This document shows positions 15,015 through 18,997 of a stretch of 18,997 nt of DNA, piece by piece. The stretch is from Nitrospirota bacterium. GTDB lineage: Bacteria; Nitrospinota_A; UBA7883. The number at the start of each line of letters is the position of its first letter. Position 1 is the first letter of the stretch. The position numbers and the translations under genes are program-made. Below the pieces are notes generated by a model, which did no database searches, was not told the DNA's origin, and saw only the letters and a list, made by a program, of their open reading frames with translations. The stretch lies in assembly GCA_011052055.1 (NCBI GenBank), contig DRJW01000391.1:1-18997 (forward strand), in the 5' to 3' direction.

Positions 15015-15629
15015 TTTGTGAATCTGGAGGCTCAGCCTGCCTTCGACGCCTGAATCAATCAGCCATTGAGCCATATCCTCAGGCTTGACCAGCCCCCACG
15101 CGGGAGAAAAGAGGAGAGTATGGCGTTTATCAAGGCCCCGTTGTTTTGTCAGCGCCACAGCCCAGTCGAAATCATCTTTTGACGTGACCACGAATTTCAC
15201 TTCATCGCAGTCTCTTAGATTTTCATAATTAGACTCAAGGAAACTCTCTCCCGCCCCCGATCCGGGAGTTTTAATATCCACAATATATTTCGCCCTGGGG
15301 TCGAAAGGCTTAAGATCGACAGAGCCGTTTGTCTCCACCAGAGCCTCATAACCTTGATCGCAAAGCATTCTTAAAAGCGGCCCCGCGCCCGGCTGGATCA
15401 GCGGCTCGCCGCCTGTAAGCTGAACCAGCTTTACGCCGAAACGCCCGACGCGGCCGGTTATCACGGAAATTTTTTTTCTCTCCCCTTCGCCTCTGGCGGC
15501 GTATTGGGAGTCACAGTAAGAACAATCAAGGTTGCACCCTGAAAGACGGATGAACACGCATGGGAGTCCCGCCCTGGATCCTTCGCCCTGAATCGATAAA
15601 AACAGTTCGGCGAGGTTGACCAAATCCAC
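14982..15629 (-). CDS. queE: 7-carboxy-7-deazaguanine synthase (radical SAM)
   Basis: QueE converts 6-carboxytetrahydropterin to 7-carboxy-7-deazaguanine in queuosine (preQ0) synthesis. The protein has 215 residues. It opens with LAELFLSIQGEGSRAGLPCVFIRLSG as QueE proteins do, followed by the [4Fe-4S] triad C32, C36, C39 in CNLDCSYC and LTGGEPL (71-77). The C-terminus HKLIWGPDATGV is the expected family ending. The start is GTG at 15629 with a weak Shine-Dalgarno, 11 nt after the rnc stop, so it is likely the last cotranscribed gene of the fab-rnc run. No other queuosine gene is in view. Confidence 0.95.
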   Translation of the reverse strand: MDLVNLAELFLSIQGEGSRAGLPCVFIRLSGCNLDCSYCDSQYAARGEGERKKISVITGRVGRFGVKLVQLTGGEPLIQPGAGPLLRMLCDQGYEALVETNGSVDLKPFDPRAKYIVDIKTPGSGAGESFLESNYENLRDCDEVKFVVTSKDDFDWAVALTKQRGLDKRHTLLFSPAWGLVKPEDMAQWLIDSGVEGRLSLQIHKLIWGPDATGV

Positions 15630-15640
15630 GGGATGAGCGA

Positions 15641-16366
15641 TCAGACAGTCTGTTTACTTCGCGCCATTAGCAAATCATAGCTGATCCTGGCCGCCGCCTG
15701 TTCCGCTTCTTTTTTGGTCTTGCCCATTCCGATGCCGTAAGGCTCTCCGAGGATAAAGGCCTGAATCTTGAAAACCTTGTTGTGATCCGGCCCGTTTTCA
15801 GAGATAAGCCGGTACTGGGGTTTGGCCAGGATGCGCGATTGACAATGTTTCTGAAGTTGCCCTTTATAGTCTGTTATTCTTTTTTCCTCCGTTATTTTGT
15901 CTATGGGGCGCCTGTACAGGCCTAAGAACATTTGATAGACATCGGCAAAAGAAGAATCGACGAACAGGGCGGCTATAACAGCCTCGAAGGTGTTGGAGAG
16001 GAGGGAATTTTTTTCACGTCCTCCACTGGTTTCCTCACCTTTGCCCAACAACATGTACTTGCCAAGGTCTATGTCCCTTGCGAACCCGGCCAGCGACTGC
16101 TCATTGACTATCTGGGCCCTTATCTTGGAAAGCTCTCCTTCGGACATATCAAGCTTCTGGTGCACAAGATATCTGGAGACGATCAGGTCGATAACAGAGT
16201 CGCCGAGAAACTCGAAGCGTTCGTTGTCTTTTAGCCTGAGAAGCTGGTTTTCATTCGCGAAAGATTTGTGTGTAAGCGCCTTGTTAAGCAGTTGCGGATT
16301 CTTAAGAGCATGGCCAAAACGGTTGGCCAGCTCTCTTAACTCCTCTCTCCGTTTCTCAACAAGCAT
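15641..16366 (-). CDS. rnc: Ribonuclease III
   Basis: A double-stranded-RNA endonuclease for rRNA and mRNA processing. Counting from the open frame's first codon (TTG at 16372), the signature NERFEFLGDSV (50-60) holds E54 and D58, and NTFEAVIAAL (127-136) holds catalytic E130; Asn at 127 where E. coli has Asp is a common variant. A dsRNA-binding domain occupies about 168-235 (DYKGQLQKHCQ to KKEAEQAAARISYDLL). The ATG at 16366 is preferred; the TTG would overlap the fabF stop by 4 nt. Linkage to acpP-fabF is a conserved arrangement. Confidence 0.96.
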   Translation of the reverse strand: MLVEKRREELRELANRFGHALKNPQLLNKALTHKSFANENQLLRLKDNERFEFLGDSVIDLIVSRYLVHQKLDMSEGELSKIRAQIVNEQSLAGFARDIDLGKYMLLGKGEETSGGREKNSLLSNTFEAVIAALFVDSSFADVYQMFLGLYRRPIDKITEEKRITDYKGQLQKHCQSRILAKPQYRLISENGPDHNKVFKIQAFILGEPYGIGMGKTKKEAEQAAARISYDLLMARSKQTV

Positions 16367-16368
16367 AC

Positions 16369-17613
16369 TCAAGCTTCATATTTTTTAAAGATCAAGGATC
16401 CGTTCACCCCTCCGAATCCGAAAGAATTGGAGATGGAGTAGCTGATTTCCCGTTTTACCGCGTCATGGGGCGCGTAAAACAGGTCGCATGAGGGATCGGG
16501 ATTGTCCAGGTTAATGGTTGGCGGGATAATCCCGGTCTCCAACGCTTTCATAGCGAAAATAGCCTCGATGCCCCCGGCGGCGCCCAACAGGTGCCCGGTC
16601 ATCGATTTGGTAGATGAGACGACCAGATCGTCGGCGCTCCCGCCAAAAGTTTTTCTGATAGCCCGTGTCTCAATCGTGTCCGCCATTGTGGAGGTTGCGT
16701 GGGCGTTTATATAACCTATTTGTCCAGGCTCTATACCAGCGTCTTTTATCGCATGATCCATGCACCGGGCCGCTCCCTGTCCGCCTTCCGGAGGCGCGGT
16801 GATATGGTATGCGTCGGAACTCATACCGTATCCTGCCAGCTCGGCGTAAATTCTGGCGCCTCTTGCGCGGGCGATCTGTTTGTTCTCCAGGACAACGACT
16901 CCGCACCCTTCTCCAATTACAAAGCCGTCACGGTCGCTATCGAAGGGACGGCTGGCTTTCTCAGGCTCGTCGTTGCGTCTCGACAAGGCTTTAGCCGCCG
17001 CAAACCCGCCCACGGCCAGACCGGTGATGGCTGATTCCGTTCCTCCGGCGATTATTGCGTCCGCGTCGCCCCTTTCGATCATTCTTCCCGCGTCTCCTAT
17101 CGCCGAAGACCCTGTAGTGCAGGCTGTGACAGGGCATGAGCTGGGGCCTCTGAGGCCGAACAGTATAGATATCTGACCGGCGGCCAGATTACATAGCACA
17201 GCAGGTATGAAGAACGGGGAGATGCGGCGCGGCCCTTTTTCCCGCAAAATATTAGAAGTTTTTTCTATTGCGGATAATCCACCGATGCCTGTCCCCACGA
17301 CGACGCCGAACCTTTCACGCTGACCGCCGGAAAGTTTTTCATGTTCGATTCCAGAGTCTAAAAGCGCCTCCCTGGCGCCGGTGATGGCGTACTGGATAAA
17401 GGTATCCATCTTTTTGATCTCTTTGCCGTCGATATGGTCACGCGGGTCGAAGCCTTTGACTTCCCCTGCTATGCGGCAGGCGTAGTCTTCTGCGTTGAAA
17501 CGTGTGATCGGGCCGATACCGGAGCGTCCGCCGATTATTCCTCTCCAAGTCTCATCGACACCGATCCCCAGAGGGGTGACCATCCCCAGGCCCGTTATGA
17601 CGACATTATTCAT
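16369..17613 (-). CDS. fabF: 3-oxoacyl-[ACP] synthase II
   Basis: A condensing enzyme of fatty-acid elongation with 414 residues. The thiolase fold carries nucleophile C165 in PVTACTTGSSAIGDA, H305 in NAHATSTMADTIE, K336 and H341 in TKSMTGHLLGAAGG, and the terminal glycine-rich NSFGFGGVN. The C-H-H triad, length and NAHATST motif indicate FabF (KAS II). The start ATG lies 84 nt downstream of the acpP stop with a weak GGTAG site. Order acpP-fabF-rnc is the standard one. Confidence 0.96.
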   Translation of the reverse strand: MNNVVITGLGMVTPLGIGVDETWRGIIGGRSGIGPITRFNAEDYACRIAGEVKGFDPRDHIDGKEIKKMDTFIQYAITGAREALLDSGIEHEKLSGGQRERFGVVVGTGIGGLSAIEKTSNILREKGPRRISPFFIPAVLCNLAAGQISILFGLRGPSSCPVTACTTGSSAIGDAGRMIERGDADAIIAGGTESAITGLAVGGFAAAKALSRRNDEPEKASRPFDSDRDGFVIGEGCGVVVLENKQIARARGARIYAELAGYGMSSDAYHITAPPEGGQGAARCMDHAIKDAGIEPGQIGYINAHATSTMADTIETRAIRKTFGGSADDLVVSSTKSMTGHLLGAAGGIEAIFAMKALETGIIPPTINLDNPDPSCDLFYAPHDAVKREISYSISNSFGFGGVNGSLIFKKYEA

Positions 17614-17697
17614 ATGCTACCAGATTAATTCGCCAATTGACGCCAAAATCTCCCGGCGCCAAGACAAGCGCGAAAACCTTTTCTGAATCTGATCAGG

Positions 17698-17937
17698 CTA
17701 GCTTTGCTTCGCAGACCCCGCGATATAATCAACTGCTTGCTGAACTGTCAAAATCTTCTCGGCGTCTTCATCTGGGATTTCGATATCGAAGGCTTCCTCA
17801 AAAGCCATCACAAGCTCCACCACGTCCAGCGAATCAGCGTCCAGGTCACTATCGAACTTTGCTTCAGATGTTACCTGAGACGGGTCAACTTCGAGTTGCT
17901 CGACAATGATCGACTTGACCTTTTCTTCGATCGACAT
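17698..17937 (-). CDS. acpP: Acyl carrier protein
   Basis: A 79-residue acidic four-helix carrier. Ser36 in DADSLDVVELVMAFEEAF is the 4'-phosphopantetheine attachment site. EIPDEDAEKILTVQQAVDYI is the usual ACP C-terminal half. A strong AGGAG lies eight to nine bases before the ATG. It carries acyl chains for fabD and fabF in the same cluster and for lipid A synthesis. Confidence 0.97.
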   Translation of the reverse strand: MSIEEKVKSIIVEQLEVDPSQVTSEAKFDSDLDADSLDVVELVMAFEEAFDIEIPDEDAEKILTVQQAVDYIAGSAKQS

Positions 17938-18034
17938 TAGTCCTTCTCCTGAAAAGTCATTTAACTATTGTAATTCAAACCTAAAAAATATAAAGCAATA
18001 TCCATTTCTTCGCTTTCCGCAAAACAACGCCCGC

Positions 18035-18055
18035 CGCCCGGCGCCCGGCGCCCGG
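18035..18055. repeat. Three tandem copies of CGCCCGG
   Basis: A 7-bp unit is repeated exactly three times inside the fabD-acpP gap. It is a short GC-rich simple repeat in an otherwise AT-richer spacer. Confidence 0.9.
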
Positions 18056-18145
18056 TCTCGCTGATTTTCCAGGGGGAGAGACGCGAAACCGCGTAATATG
18101 TTTCGACTCCTCTCCGACCCGGCGTTTTAAACCTGAAAGCATATG

Positions 18146-18169
18146 ACACCAAAACGCTCAAGCGTTGGC
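18146..18169 (-). terminator. Possible weak terminator after fabD
   Basis: On the minus strand a short hairpin, AACGCT-TG-AGCGTT (18153-18166), extends by an outer CC/GG pairing and is followed by only four T. It could attenuate transcription between fabD and acpP. The stem is short, so this is tentative. Confidence 0.3.
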
Positions 18170-18254
18170 GGTAAGTATAACTTTCCGGCCGGATGTTTCA
18201 AAGCTTTTAGTTAATAAATCCCGCGTAGCGCAAATGATTATAATGGTTTTTCTC

Positions 18255-18997
18255 CTATATCTGTCCATTTAAAATATTAGCTATTTTTTCAATGTCTTCA
18301 GCCGTTCCCGATTGCGTCACTTTTATAGATCTGTCGATGCGCTTCATAAGCCCGCCAAGCGTCCTGCCAGGGCCGATTTCAAGAGCGCGGGTGGCCCCCA
18401 TTCCGGCGAGTTTTTTCATCGAATCAACCCAGCGCACACAGCCGGTGACCTGGCGTATGAGCCCTTTCTCCACGTCGCCAGCAGTCTTGCTCAGGCCTGC
18501 GTCCACGTTGCGGATTACCGGAAATTCCGGGTCTTTGAACGTTATCGACTTCATAAACTCTCTTAAGCCATCTTGCGCAAGAGCCATTAGTGGAGTGTGA
18601 AACGGCGCGCTGACACGAAGCTCCACCACTTTTTTCGCGCCACCGGTTTTGGCGAGCTGTATTGCTTTGCTCACATCGCCAGTTTTTCCGGCGATCACCG
18701 TTTGCTCCGGGCTGTTGAAATTGGCCGGGCAGACCATCCCCCCGGCTTGCGAGCAAATCTTGCCCACAGTTTCGGCGTCAAGCCCGATAATGGCGGCCAT
18801 CGCGCCTTCTCCGGCAGGGACAGCCGACTGCATTAATTCACCCCTTCGCCGCACCAGCTTTATTACGTCGGCGAATTCAATGGCTCCGGCGGCAAAGCAG
18901 GCGGAAAATTCGCCCAGGCTGTGACCTGCGGCCGCCAACGGTTTTATATCCGCCTTTTCTTTGAGCGCTTCCAACGCTATTATCGACACCAGAGCTA
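18255..18997 (-). CDS. fabD: Malonyl-CoA:ACP transacylase, C-terminal part (5' end outside window)
   Basis: Transfers malonyl from CoA to ACP to feed fatty-acid elongation. The frame is open to the window edge; codons before the GTG at 18989 read Ala-Leu, which fits the family (PAL then a hydrophobic helix). The gene therefore continues outside and roughly the first 65-70 residues of about 310 are missing. Numbering from that GTG, nucleophile S24 lies in GHSLGE, R49 in VRRRGELMQ, and H131 in SAPFHTPLM. Then come the family's NVDA and EIGPGRTLGGLMKRI. All visible catalytic residues are intact. Confidence 0.95.
   Translation of the reverse strand, partial: ALVSIIALEALKEKADIKPLAAAGHSLGEFSACFAAGAIEFADVIKLVRRRGELMQSAVPAGEGAMAAIIGLDAETVGKICSQAGGMVCPANFNSPEQTVIAGKTGDVSKAIQLAKTGGAKKVVELRVSAPFHTPLMALAQDGLREFMKSITFKDPEFPVIRNVDAGLSKTAGDVEKGLIRQVTGCVRWVDSMKKLAGMGATRALEIGPGRTLGGLMKRIDRSIKVTQSGTAEDIEKIANILNGQI

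Larger units (their letters stand above)
17938..18254 (-). other. Gap between fabD and acpP where fabG is normally found
   Basis: 317 bp without a convincing gene. AGGAG overlaps the fabD stop, as if a coupled gene followed, but the codon at the right distance is ATT. The 28-codon stretch read from there (18158-18244) ends in GRKVILTANA, weakly like the first strand-helix-strand of FabG (GAKVILTA), before a TGA. A TACAAT hexamer on the minus strand about 40 nt before acpP may be a -10 element, with no well-spaced -35. A 66-codon open frame at 17961-18161 resembles nothing known to me. Confidence 0.5.

Noticed and set aside
17961..18161. 66-codon minus-strand open frame between fabD and acpP
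   Set aside because: No recognisable domain, no good Shine-Dalgarno, and its frame runs through the CGCCCGG simple repeat.

Overview
The window comes from a Gram-negative bacterium with an outer membrane containing LPS: it carries LpxC, LolA, an RseP-type protease and a predicted outer-membrane barrel. Base composition is mid-range. An NtrY-type sensor preceded by a DUF4390 gene, a GlnK/Amt operon with a multihaem cytochrome c, and QueE fit a deltaproteobacterial, Nitrospinota-like or zetaproteobacterial lineage. That placement is inferred from gene content only. No mobile element, CRISPR array, tRNA or rRNA was seen.

Region 1 (1-4500, minus strand) is a nitrogen operon. Read in its own direction it encodes a small beta-barrel protein, the PII protein GlnK, two ammonium transporters, and the start of a multihaem cytochrome c resembling the hydroxylamine-oxidoreductase (HAO) family, cut by the window edge. 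A near-consensus sigma-54 promoter lies ahead of the barrel gene. Two copies of a palindrome sit at about -109 and -140 from the predicted start site, the classical layout for enhancer-binding activators.

Region 2 (4761-6968, plus) is glgB, the glycogen branching enzyme, transcribed divergently.

Region 3 (7026-14825, plus) has a good sigma-70 promoter followed by a DUF4390 gene, ntrY, and a response regulator fused in frame to LpxC. purN, lolA and the rseP-type protease gene follow. The fused protein is the most striking item. It has an intact receiver domain, an AAA+ domain of the NtrC/NtrX type that has lost its sigma-54 contact loop, Walker B glutamate and sensor-II arginine, no DNA-binding helix-turn-helix, and a complete LpxC with all catalytic residues. 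It may couple an NtrY phosphorelay directly to the committed step of lipid A synthesis.

Region 4 (14826-14981) is a convergent junction with a G-run array and a second partial copy of the queE 3' end.

Region 5 (14982-18997, minus) reads fabD (cut by the window edge), acpP, fabF, rnc, queE. The usual fabG between fabD and acpP is missing. In its place is a 317-bp gap with a Shine-Dalgarno sequence but no intact gene.
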